64,000 nucleotides of DNA, taken from Streptomyces sp. NBC_00286 (GTDB lineage Bacteria > Actinomycetota > Actinomycetes > Streptomycetales > Streptomycetaceae). The DNA lies in contig NZ_CP108054.1 in NCBI RefSeq assembly GCF_036173125.1, positions 7,345,001-7,409,000 on the forward strand. The letters run 5' to 3'. Below, piece after piece: positions 56,699 through 64,000 of this stretch (position 1 is its first letter; the number at the start of each line of letters is the position of its first letter). A program made the position numbers and the translations under genes. The notes below the pieces were generated by a model, which was given only the letters and a program-made list of their open reading frames with translations, ran no database searches and was not told where the DNA came from.

Positions 56699-57681
56699 CC
56701 GCCCAGATACACGGCGATCAGCGGCTTGTTGCCAGGCTCGGCGAACTGTTGGGCCCGCGCCACCCGGTCGCCGCGGCGGCCGTGGTCACGCCCGAGGGCA
56801 TGAGCGTGGCGGGCCGCGGCACCGACCTCGACGCCGACTTCGAAATCGGCTCGATCGCGAAGGCCGTCACCGGGCTGCTGTACGCCGACGCCCTCACTCG
56901 AGGCGAGATCGACCCCGACACGAGCCTTGGCGAGTTGCTGCCACTGGGCGACGTCCCCGCCGCACGAGTGACACTCCGATCGCTGAGCACACACCGATCC
57001 GGCCTGCCCCGGCTACCCAAATCCGCACAACCATTGCGGCGCACCATCGCCCTGTGGCGATACGGAACCAACCCCTACGGCGAGGACCTCGAACAGCTCC
57101 TCGACCAAGCCCGAGATGTTCCGCTGAGCAAGCCACGGTCCCGCTACTCCAACTTCGGATTCGAACTTCTCGGACACGCCCTCGCCCGCGCCGCCACGAC
57201 GACCTACCCAGAGCTCGTCCAACAGCGCATCGCTACCCCGCTGGAACTTGACTGCTTCTACATCCCGGGGACAGCCGACGAGCTCCGCCCCGGGGCGCTC
57301 AACGGCAGAAGCCGCCGAGGACGACCGCGGCAACCCTGGACCGGTGAGGGACTCGGACCGGCAGGCGGCATCCGGGCCTCCATCACCAGCATGGCCCGCT
57401 TCACAGCGGCGATACTCGACGGCAGTGCCCCGGGCATCGCCGCACTCGATCCGATCTCCCCGTTCGGCGCCGGCGCCCGCATCGGCGCCGCATGGATCAC
57501 GATCCAGGTGAAAGGCCGACCAATCACCTGGCACAACGGCGGCACCGGCGGCTTCCGGTCCTGGCTCGGACTCGACCGCAGCACTGGCACCGGCGTCGCC
57601 ATCCTCTCGGCCACAGCCGCACCAGTCGACCGTCACGGGTTCACACTCCTGGCCGAGCACAGCCGCAACAACGGCCGATAA
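56695..57681 (+). CDS. Serine beta-lactamase/penicillin-binding-type hydrolase
   Basis: 328 residues from the ATG at 56695. Class C-like motifs: SxxK in EIGSIAKAVTGLLYADAL (Ser53, Lys56), YSN in SRYSNFGFELLGHAL (about 150) and HNG in ITWHNGGTGGFRSWLGLD (about 279), in the right order and spacing. There is no signal peptide at the start, unlike secreted beta-lactamases, so it is more probably a cytoplasmic esterase or D-aminopeptidase-like enzyme. Its expression is tied to the small HTH gene by a 4-base overlap. Confidence 0.9.
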   Translation: MTAQIHGDQRLVARLGELLGPRHPVAAAAVVTPEGMSVAGRGTDLDADFEIGSIAKAVTGLLYADALTRGEIDPDTSLGELLPLGDVPAARVTLRSLSTHRSGLPRLPKSAQPLRRTIALWRYGTNPYGEDLEQLLDQARDVPLSKPRSRYSNFGFELLGHALARAATTTYPELVQQRIATPLELDCFYIPGTADELRPGALNGRSRRGRPRQPWTGEGLGPAGGIRASITSMARFTAAILDGSAPGIAALDPISPFGAGARIGAAWITIQVKGRPITWHNGGTGGFRSWLGLDRSTGTGVAILSATAAPVDRHGFTLLAEHSRNNGR

Positions 57682-57759
57682 CACGACCAGGCACGTCCGC
57701 CCGCACAGGTCCTCATGGTGACGAGCCGAAGCCACGCTCGGGGTCGAAGTTGGCGTCTC

Positions 57760-57942
57760 TCAATCCTCACCGGCCAGTTCCTGGAGCTCTTCAAGGGACT
57801 TGGTGATCCTTGGCTGGCCGGCTTGGTCGCGGGCGACAGCTTCCATGAGGCGGCGGGCGTTGGCCGGGGATCGGAGCAGGTAGTTCGTCTCTTGCCAGGC
57901 GGCGTAGTCCTCGGTGGACATGAGGTTGGCCATGGCCCTCAT
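57760..57942 (-). pseudogene. N-terminally truncated YefM/Phd-type antitoxin
   Basis: 60 codons: ANLMSTEDYAAWQETNYLLR then SPANARRLMEAVARDQAG, which is the C-terminal half of a YefM/RelB-family antitoxin (toxin-binding part). The usual DNA-binding N-terminus (about 35 residues) is missing; the frame begins 7 bases after the S-component stop. No YoeB-type toxin gene follows within the 57682-57759 flank. It is a relic, or an unusual short protein co-transcribed with the transporter. Confidence 0.65.
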
Positions 57943-57949
57943 CCTAGTT

Positions 57950-58807
57950 TCAGGGCTCCTGGGTGTGCGGGTGCTCGAACGTCACCGGTGCTTCGAAAGC
58001 CGCCCGGCGGGTGGCCCGCCGTAGGGCCTTGAGGATGGTCGCGCCCAGGGTGAGGGTCAGGGCGACCGTGACGGTGGCTCGGCCGAGGTCCCAGCCGAGG
58101 GAGGTGGCCAGGCAGTACGCGAGGAAACGGGTCAGGTTGGTGGTGACGTCCGCGTCCGGGTCGAAGGCCACGCTTGATGTGAGGGCGTTCATGAAGGGCC
58201 AGCCGGACAGGTTCATGAGCGTGCCGTAGGCAAAGGCCGCGACGAAGCCGTATGCGGCGAGCATTACCAACTCCGTACGGCCGCGTAGGCGGTCGGGGCC
58301 CGGGAGCAGGCCCGCGCCCATCGCGAACCAGCCCATGCTGAGCATTTGGAACGGCATCCACGGCCCGACCCCGCCAGTCAGCAGCGCGGACGCGAACATC
58401 GTGACCGCGCCGAGTGCGAAGCCGAATCCGGGGCCCAGTACCCGCCCGCTCAGCACCATCAGGAAGAACATCGGCTCGATCCCGGCCGTACCGGCCCCGA
58501 TCGGCCGCAACGCCGCCCCCGTCGCCGCCAGCACCCCGAGCATGGCCACGGCCTTCGGCCCGATCCCCGACTCCGAGACCGCGGCGCCCACCACCCCGAC
58601 CAGCAGCACGAGCAGCCCCGCGAACAGCCAGGGTGCATCCTGCGCATGGGCGCTGACCTGGGACGTCGGCCCGGCGAGCAAGGGCCAGGCGAAGGCCGCT
58701 ATGCCGATGACGCTGACGAGCGCGAGGGCGGCGACGGAGCGGGGGCCGAGTCGGATGGCGCGGGCTTGGGGGGTCGCGCGGGCTTGGGAGAGCGACTGGG
58801 GGGTCAC
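57950..58807 (-). CDS. ECF transporter S component-like membrane protein
   Basis: 285 residues from the GTG at 58807, which overlaps the ATPase stop by four bases. After a polar N-terminus there are six or seven membrane helices (SVAALALVSVIGIAAFAWPLL, WLFAGLLVLLVGVVGAAV, AVAMLGVLAATGAALRPI, FFLMVLSGRVLGPGFGFALGAVTMFASALL). GRVLGPGFGFALG with a following Gly-rich segment is typical for S components, which bind a vitamin or trace metal. It occurs with its T and A partners in the same operon, so substrate capture depends on this subunit. Confidence 0.88.
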   Translation of the reverse strand: MTPQSLSQARATPQARAIRLGPRSVAALALVSVIGIAAFAWPLLAGPTSQVSAHAQDAPWLFAGLLVLLVGVVGAAVSESGIGPKAVAMLGVLAATGAALRPIGAGTAGIEPMFFLMVLSGRVLGPGFGFALGAVTMFASALLTGGVGPWMPFQMLSMGWFAMGAGLLPGPDRLRGRTELVMLAAYGFVAAFAYGTLMNLSGWPFMNALTSSVAFDPDADVTTNLTRFLAYCLATSLGWDLGRATVTVALTLTLGATILKALRRATRRAAFEAPVTFEHPHTQEP

Positions 58808-60555
58808 GCGTCCGCCTCCCGGTCTGCTGTCGTCTCCCGGCCTTCCGGCTCCCACTCCCACTCCGTTGCACCCACAGCAGCGCGTACCTGCGAGACCGTC
58901 AGCCACCTCTGCGGGGCCAGGATCTTCGCCACCTGAGGGGCGAAGGACGGGGACGCCATGACGACCTCGGCGGTGAGGCCGTCGGCCACCGGTTCGCCGT
59001 CGGCCAGGATCACCACCCGGTGGGCGAGTTCGGCGGCCAGTTCCACGTCGTGGGTGGCCAGGATGATGGCGTGGCCCGCCGTTGCCAGGTCCCGAAGGAC
59101 CGATACCAAGCGGGACTTGGCCGCGTAGTCGAGACCCCGGGTCGGCTCGTCCAGGAGGAGGAGTGGAGGGCGGGCCGTCAGGACCAGGGCCAGGGCGAGG
59201 GTGAGGCGCCCGCCCTCGGAGAGGTCGCGGGGGTGGGTGTCGTCCGCGATACCGGGGAGCAGTTCGGAGACCAGGGCGCGGCAGGCCCCCGGTTCCGCGC
59301 CCGCGTCGCGGTCCGCGGCCGTGCACTCGGCGGCCACCGTGTCCGCGTACAGCAGGTCGCGAGGCTCCTGCGGTACGAGGCCGACTCGGCGTACGAGTTC
59401 GGGGGGCGCCGTCCGGTGCGGTACGGCGCCGCCGACCCGCACAGAGCCCGACGCCGGTTCGACCAGCCCCACCAGTGCGCTGAGCAGCGTGGACTTTCCG
59501 GCACCGTTGCGGCCCATGAGGGCGATGGTCTCGCCGGGGGCGACGGTCAGAGTGACGTCGTGGAGGGCTTCGATGCCGCCTCGGCGGACGGTGAGGTGGT
59601 CGACGGACGCGGCAACTGCGTTGGTCGGCCTGGGAGTTGGGGTGACGCGCCTGCGAAAGAGGCGCGAGCGGGCTGGTACGGGACGGAGTGCGGGCGCCGC
59701 GGCCGGAGTCGCGCTCGCAGACTCGCCCTCGTACGCCACTTCCGACAGCCGTTCCCGCAGCGCCCCCGCCCTCCGCCGTGCGTCGCGCACCGTCAGCGGC
59801 AACGGTGACCATCCGGCGAGGCGCCCCAGGGCGACGACCGGCGGATACACCGGGGAGACGGCCATGACCTCGGACGGCGGGCCCAGTACGAGCGGGGCGC
59901 CCGGGGCCGGGAGGAGGGCGACCTGGTCGGCGTACTGGATGACGCGTTCCAGGCGGTGTTCGGCCATGAGGACCGTGGTGCCGAGGTCGTGGACGAGGCG
60001 TTGGAGGACGGCGAGTACCTCCTCCGCGGCGGCCGGGTCGAGCGCCGAGGTCGGCTCGTCGAGGACCAGGACGCGGGGGTGCGGGGTGAGGACCGAGCCG
60101 ATCGCGACCCGTTGTTGCTGGCCGCCGGAGAGGGTGGCGATCGGGCGGTCGCGGAGGTCCGCGAGGCCCAGCAGGTCCAGGGTCTCCTCGACCCGGCGGC
60201 GCATCACATCCGGTGCGAGGCCCAACGACTCCATCCCGTACGCGAGTTCGTCCTCGACCGTGTCCGTCACGAAGTGCGCGAGCGGGTCCTGGCCCACCGT
60301 GCCTACGACGTCGGCGAGTTCGCGCGGCTTGTGCGTACGGGTGTCACGCCCGGCCACCGTGACGCGTCCGCGCAGGGTGCCGCCCGTGAAGTGCGGGACC
60401 AGTCCGCTCACCGCACCGAGGATCGTCGATTTGCCTACTCCGGACGGCCCGACCAGCAGCACCAACTCGCCCTCAGGGACAGTGAGTTCTAGATCTCGTA
60501 CGGTCGGCTCGGTCTGCCCGTCGTACGTCACGGAGACATCCTCGAAGCGGATCAT
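58804..60555 (-). CDS. ECF transporter double ATPase (EcfA1-EcfA2 fusion)
   Basis: 583 residues from the ATG at 60555, overlapping the T-component stop (ATGA). First ATPase: Walker A GPSGVGKST, Q loop VGTVGQDP, signature LSGGQQQR, Walker B VLVLDEPTSALD and the His switch AEHRLE. Second: GRNGAGKST, Q loop LVPQEP, a weak signature LSEGGRLTLAL, LLLLDEPTRGLD and ATHDVEL. The weaker second signature suggests asymmetric hydrolysis. Fusion of both ATPases is common for actinobacterial ECF systems. The longer ORF to 61608 lies inside the T-component gene and is ignored. Confidence 0.92.
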   Translation of the reverse strand: MIRFEDVSVTYDGQTEPTVRDLELTVPEGELVLLVGPSGVGKSTILGAVSGLVPHFTGGTLRGRVTVAGRDTRTHKPRELADVVGTVGQDPLAHFVTDTVEDELAYGMESLGLAPDVMRRRVEETLDLLGLADLRDRPIATLSGGQQQRVAIGSVLTPHPRVLVLDEPTSALDPAAAEEVLAVLQRLVHDLGTTVLMAEHRLERVIQYADQVALLPAPGAPLVLGPPSEVMAVSPVYPPVVALGRLAGWSPLPLTVRDARRRAGALRERLSEVAYEGESASATPAAAPALRPVPARSRLFRRRVTPTPRPTNAVAASVDHLTVRRGGIEALHDVTLTVAPGETIALMGRNGAGKSTLLSALVGLVEPASGSVRVGGAVPHRTAPPELVRRVGLVPQEPRDLLYADTVAAECTAADRDAGAEPGACRALVSELLPGIADDTHPRDLSEGGRLTLALALVLTARPPLLLLDEPTRGLDYAAKSRLVSVLRDLATAGHAIILATHDVELAAELAHRVVILADGEPVADGLTAEVVMASPSFAPQVAKILAPQRWLTVSQVRAAVGATEWEWEPEGRETTADREADA

Positions 60556-62114
60556 GAGGGCTCCTTGGCGGTAGGGGGCGTGGGGGCGATGAAGGACGGG
60601 GCGAGGCCGAGCAGGATCGCGGCGGCCGGCCAGAGGGGGAAGGTGGGGGACGTCAGGGGTACGACGCCGGGGTGCAGGGCGGCGGAGCCAGGCGAGTCGT
60701 AGGCGGCGTACAGGATCAGCAGCGCCGCGGCTCCCGCGCCGGATGCGGCGACCAGCCATGCCCGTGCGCCCCACGCGTCCGGCCGGTAGCGGGTACGCAG
60801 CGAGCGGCGACCGCCGAGCCAGAGCCCGGCGAGGGCCGCGCCCAGGCCGACGAGCAGCACGGGCAGTCCGTACGTGCCGCCTTCGGCGGTGAGCAGGCCG
60901 TACGTTCCGGCGCAGACGCCGACCAGGCCGCCGAGGGTGAGTACGGCGGTGGTGCGGCGGACGGTGGGCGATACCTCGGCGGTACGGCCGTAACCGCGGG
61001 CGTCCATCGCCGCCGCGAGCGCGACCGAACGTTCCAACGCGCCCTCCAGGACCGGCAGTCCGACCTGGAGCAGGCCGCGTATCCCGCGGTCGGGCCGACC
61101 GCGGAGGCGGCGTGCGGCGCGCAGGCGCTGGACGTCCGCGATCAGGTTGGGCGCGAAGGTCAGCGCGACGACCACAGCAACTCCCGCCTCGTACAAGGCG
61201 CCTGGGAGCGACTTGAGAAGGCGGGCCGGGTTGGCGAGGGCGTTCGCGGCTCCCACGCAGATGAGGAGCGTGGCCAGTTTCAAGCCGTCGTACAGCGCGA
61301 AGACCAGGCCCTCCGCGGTGACCCGGCCGCCGATGCGGATGCCCTGCGCCCAGTCGGGGAGCGGGAGTTCGGGGAGGGTGACGAGGGTGTGGGTGCCGGG
61401 GATGGGCGAGCCGAGGAAGACGGCGAAGACGAGGCGGATGGCGAGTACGGCGAGGGCGAGTTTGACGAAGGCGGTGTAGGAGCGGGACCAGGGGGATGCG
61501 GTGCGGTGGGTGGCTACTACGTAGCCCGCTACCGCTATGAGGAGGGTGAGGAGGAGGGGGTTCGTGGTGCGGGAGGCGGCGGTGCCGAGACCTAGGGCCC
61601 AGAGCCACCAGGCGCCGGGGTGGAGGGCGTTGGAGCGGGTCGCCTGCGGCGGGCTTGGCAGGGAGCGGTGGCGGGGGGTGCCGGATGAGGGATCGGGGGA
61701 GGGGCGCTCGCTGGACTGCGGAGTACCGTCGGGCCGTTCGCCGACTGGCGGGTTGCCGGACGTCGGTTTGCAGGCCGGCGGATTGCCGGGCGTCGGTTTG
61801 CAGGCCGGCGGGTTGCCGGGCGTCGGTTTGCAGGCCGGCGGATTGCCGGGCGTCGGTTTGCCGGCTGGCGGATTGCCGGAGGACCGTTCGCTGGACTGCG
61901 GGCTACCGGGAGGCTGTTCGCCGACTGGCAGCTCGCCGGCGGGCCGGTTGCTCGGCGGCTGATTGGCCGTCGGCTGATTGCCGGATGGCCGATCGCCAGC
62001 TTGCAGCTTGCCGGATGGCAGCCTGCTGGCAGGCAGCTCGCCGGACGGCCGGTTGCCGGTCGGCGCATTCTGGGCGGCCGCTGCCCTGCCCGCAGCCCCA
62101 CTGGCTTCGCTCAT
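60552..62114 (-). CDS. ECF transporter T component with long repetitive N-terminus
   Basis: 520 residues from the ATG at 62114. The C-terminal 350 residues form a CbiQ/EcfT-like membrane protein with six helices and the ARG-type coupling signatures: AARRLRGRPDR and MDARGYGRT near residue 355, which touch the ATPases. The first 150 residues are a Pro/Gly/Ser-rich array with (C)KPTPGNPPA units of ten residues. The array has no counterpart in usual T components and is probably a disordered cytoplasmic tail. It stands between the SCO2322-family gene and the ATPase gene. Confidence 0.9.
   Translation of the reverse strand: MSEASGAAGRAAAAQNAPTGNRPSGELPASRLPSGKLQAGDRPSGNQPTANQPPSNRPAGELPVGEQPPGSPQSSERSSGNPPAGKPTPGNPPACKPTPGNPPACKPTPGNPPACKPTSGNPPVGERPDGTPQSSERPSPDPSSGTPRHRSLPSPPQATRSNALHPGAWWLWALGLGTAASRTTNPLLLTLLIAVAGYVVATHRTASPWSRSYTAFVKLALAVLAIRLVFAVFLGSPIPGTHTLVTLPELPLPDWAQGIRIGGRVTAEGLVFALYDGLKLATLLICVGAANALANPARLLKSLPGALYEAGVAVVVALTFAPNLIADVQRLRAARRLRGRPDRGIRGLLQVGLPVLEGALERSVALAAAMDARGYGRTAEVSPTVRRTTAVLTLGGLVGVCAGTYGLLTAEGGTYGLPVLLVGLGAALAGLWLGGRRSLRTRYRPDAWGARAWLVAASGAGAAALLILYAAYDSPGSAALHPGVVPLTSPTFPLWPAAAILLGLAPSFIAPTPPTAKEPS
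61754..61874. repeat. 30-bp tandem repeat in the T-component gene
   Basis: Four units of CGTCGGTTTGCAGGCC plus GGCGGATTGCCGGG (30 bp) code the ten-residue repeat CKPTPGNPPA on the - strand; looser relatives continue on both sides. The frame is kept throughout. Confidence 0.88.
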
Positions 62115-62132
62115 CGTGCGTACCTCCGCCCG

Positions 62133-62843
62133 TCAGTCGCGCCGCCGGCGACGCGTCTGCCAGGCCGCCGCCGCGCCCAGTACAGCCACCGCCCCGATGC
62201 CCGCGACCAGGCCCAGCGACGGGCCCTGATCGCCGGAGCCGCCACCGGACTCGCTGGAGTCGTTCTCGGCGGAGGCACTCGTCTCGCGAGGCGTGGCCGA
62301 CGGTGTCGTCGTCGGCTCGGCGGCCGAGACCGGTTCGCCGCACCCCGTGCGCGGGTAGCCCGCGATGGCGCACAGGAGGGCGTTCGTGTCGTAGCGCAGG
62401 GGCTTGGCGACCGTGGCGAGCGCGTCTGCTGTCGTGGCGTCCTCGGGGACGCGGGCGCAGGCCGTACGCGCACGGGGCGGCGTCTCGCCCGACGGCGCGT
62501 CCGCGCTCGTGCCGAAGTCGAGGACCAGGGCGACCCGTTTCGAATCCTCCCGCGCGGGCGTCTTCGCGCAGATCGTCGCGAACTCCGCGGCCCCGCGCGG
62601 CTTCGCCGCGTCCTGGGCGTCCTCGCTCACCGAGAAGCGGAAGCCCTGGACATCGCCGTCGGAGGGCCGGACGATCGACGGTCCCTGGGTCGCGTACACC
62701 CAGCTGTCGCCGTCGCGGTCCCAGAAGGACCAGTAGCGGTAACCGGCCGCGTGAGCCTGCCCCGTCGCCCCGAGCATGGGGAGGACGGCGAACAGCGGGG
62801 CCAGGACCAGCAGGACCGTACGGCGGCGGTGGAGGCGGATCAC
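62133..62843 (-). CDS. SCO2322-family secreted, tail-anchored protein
   Basis: 236 residues from the GTG at 62843, overlapping the upstream stop by four bases. A signal peptide (RRRTVLLVLAPLFAVLPMLGATGQAHAA) is followed by YRYWSFWDRDGDSWVYATQGP, the typical start of this family, and a domain with conserved DVQGFRFSV, FATICAKTP, CARVP and LLCAIAGYPRTGCG cysteines. After a Ser/Thr/Glu-rich stalk a membrane helix and WQTRRRRRD tail anchor it to the membrane from outside. It is co-translated with the upstream toroid protein and the transporter genes. Function is not established. Confidence 0.85.
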   Translation of the reverse strand: MIRLHRRRTVLLVLAPLFAVLPMLGATGQAHAAGYRYWSFWDRDGDSWVYATQGPSIVRPSDGDVQGFRFSVSEDAQDAAKPRGAAEFATICAKTPAREDSKRVALVLDFGTSADAPSGETPPRARTACARVPEDATTADALATVAKPLRYDTNALLCAIAGYPRTGCGEPVSAAEPTTTPSATPRETSASAENDSSESGGGSGDQGPSLGLVAGIGAVAVLGAAAAWQTRRRRRD

Positions 62844-64000
62844 GGCTTCGGCTGCTTCTTGTTGCGGCTGCTGATCAGGAAGCCGACGCCGATGCCGCCG
62901 ACGAGGCCGACGCCGATCATCCACCAGACGCTGACGCCGCCGTCCTCCTCGTCCTGCCCCTTCGGCTTCTCCTTGCTGGGGGCGGCGGTACCGGCAGCGG
63001 TGTAGTTCCAGCCCTCCGGGCCAGTCGCGCCGAGCTGCTTCACCAGGTCCGCGCCGCCGAAGTCGCGCGGGTTCTTGCCGGTCGCGTCCGCCGCGAAGAT
63101 CAGCTGGGCGTACGCGGCGGGGCCGTTCTGTGCCGCCCACTCAGCGGAGTTCTTCTCCAGCCACGCGAGCGACTTCCCGGCCGCGGCGGTCCGGCCCGCG
63201 GCGGCGAGCGCGACGACGGCGTCGGCGGTGTTGCCGTGGTCGGGCTGGTCCTCGGCGCCGGCGAGGGCGGACTTCAGGTAACCGTCCTTGGCGACCGCGT
63301 CGACGAGATACAGGGCACCGTTCGCGGCCGCGTTCTCGCGCGTGAAGGAGTCACCGCGTACGCACTCCGCGGAAACCTTCGCAGTGTCCCCGACCTTCGT
63401 CACCAGCCCCTTCCCCAGCGCGCCGAGGACGCCCGCCGCCGTGGCGTCCGCGTTCGCGACGAGCTTGCCCTTCTTGTCGGGCTGGAAGGCGAACGCGCCG
63501 CCGCCGTCCTCCTCGCACGGAACTGAGAGCGTGAGCAGGGCGTCGTACGGCGTCTTCTCCTCCTCCGTCTGGAGGTCCCCCGGGTCGATGTCCGCGGCCT
63601 CCAGGGCGCCGATCACGACGGAGGTCGAGTTCGTGTCGCTGGCCCCGCCCGGCGCGTACCCCCAGCCGCCGTCCGCGTTCTGAACGGACTTCAGCCACTT
63701 CACGGCGGCACCGGTCACGGCGTCGTCGGCGCCGAGCGGCTCCAGAGCCTGCAGCGCCGCGGCCGTACTGTTCGTGTCGACGGGCGTCTTGGCGTCGCAC
63801 TTCACGCTCGTATCGGCGCGATACGGCGCGAACGCCCCGCTCTCACACTGCTGCCCGATCAGCCAGTCGACGGCCTCGGGCGCGGGCTCCACACCCATGG
63901 TGTGCTGAGCGAGCAGCGCGAGCGACTGCCGCCAGACACCGTCGTACGTCGGATCCGTACTGCCGAACAGCCCGGTGGGCAGTTCCTTGGTCGGCGACGG
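62840..64000 (-). CDS. Surface prenyltransferase/terpene-cyclase-like toroid protein, 5' end outside window
   Basis: The frame is open to base 64000, so at least 386 residues are visible and the ATG at 63898 is internal. Repeated helical hairpins with QxxxGxWGYxP-type ends are seen: VDWLIGQQCESGAFAPY, VKWLKSVQNADGGWGYAPGG, then less regular copies (ALLTLSVPCEEDGGGAFAF, AYAQLIFAADATGKN). This is the alpha6/alpha6 toroid shared by prenyltransferases, squalene cyclases and the alpha domain of intrinsic factor. The C-terminus has a membrane helix and SSRNKKQPKP, so it is surface-anchored. Catalytic Asp motifs for cyclases are not obvious, which favours a binding role. Confidence 0.85.
   Translation of the reverse strand, partial: PSPTKELPTGLFGSTDPTYDGVWRQSLALLAQHTMGVEPAPEAVDWLIGQQCESGAFAPYRADTSVKCDAKTPVDTNSTAAALQALEPLGADDAVTGAAVKWLKSVQNADGGWGYAPGGASDTNSTSVVIGALEAADIDPGDLQTEEEKTPYDALLTLSVPCEEDGGGAFAFQPDKKGKLVANADATAAGVLGALGKGLVTKVGDTAKVSAECVRGDSFTRENAAANGALYLVDAVAKDGYLKSALAGAEDQPDHGNTADAVVALAAAGRTAAAGKSLAWLEKNSAEWAAQNGPAAYAQLIFAADATGKNPRDFGGADLVKQLGATGPEGWNYTAAGTAAPSKEKPKGQDEEDGGVSVWWMIGVGLVGGIGVGFLISSRNKKQPKP

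Noticed and set aside
60556..61608. N-terminal extension of the ECF ATPase frame
   Set aside because: It lies within the T-component gene in another frame; the ATPase start at 60555 overlaps the T stop as expected.
61754..61874. 30-bp repeats as a possible CRISPR array
   Set aside because: Repeats are directly adjacent and coding (ten-residue units); no spacers.

Overview
This window reads as chromosomal DNA of a Streptomyces or close relative. The base composition is very GC-rich, GTG and TTG starts are common, and many neighbouring genes overlap by 4 bases. Families typical of the genus are present (TerD, SCO2322 family, DUF2277, GT87/PAP2 fusion), as are the short intergenic repeats frequent in that genus. 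No replication origin, rRNA operon or CRISPR array is visible; one tRNA-Val(UAC) lies at 10814-10885.

Left part (1-10600): a Ter stress cluster. It holds a TerA-like fragment at the edge, a TerD protein, and a co-directional set of citrate-lyase-like aldolase, double phosphoribosyltransferase with TRSP domain, and HAD phosphatase. That set matches the nucleoside-like-metabolite module described for Ter systems; its product is unknown. It is followed by a DedA protein, a decayed sensor kinase, an FmdB zinc ribbon, a coiled-coil membrane protein and a DUF4097 lipoprotein. Positions 10800-23000 carry ordinary core and accessory genes: tRNA-Val, a minimal GntR regulator, a Tat-exported glycosidase-like protein, a CmtR-type sensor with its cation diffusion facilitator, a second DedA, DoxX, a FAD/NAD(P) protein, a PhoD phosphatase and a secreted HNH nuclease.

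Middle part (23000-45700): a HAD phosphatase, intergenic repeats, an MFS exporter with a fused C-terminal winged-helix-like domain, a highly repetitive peptidoglycan-binding protein, a pair of paralogous small proteins, an FHA protein, an O-methyltransferase behind a perfect palindrome, and a GT87/PAP2 fusion. A CYP125-type P450 and a FadA5-like thiolase are transcribed divergently around two KstR-like palindromes, which points to steroid side-chain catabolism. A GH3 beta-glucosidase and a carboxylesterase follow.

Right part (46400-57950) is a mosaic accessory region with remnants of IS5-, IS701- and IS3-type transposases. It carries a two-component system, an MMPL transporter, a copper monooxygenase-like lipoprotein, a Rieske lipoprotein and several broken genes. 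The MMPL and copper-enzyme genes share a 126-bp promoter-to-start segment present as an inverted repeat. Next come an APH-family kinase, and a small HTH gene coupled to a beta-lactamase-family gene behind two matching palindromes.

The end (57950-64000) is a tightly coupled operon read leftwards: a surface-anchored prenyltransferase-like toroid protein, an SCO2322-family surface protein, and the T, double-ATPase and S components of an energy-coupling-factor transporter. It looks like a surface-capture and vitamin-uptake system, and I infer corrinoids as one possible substrate.
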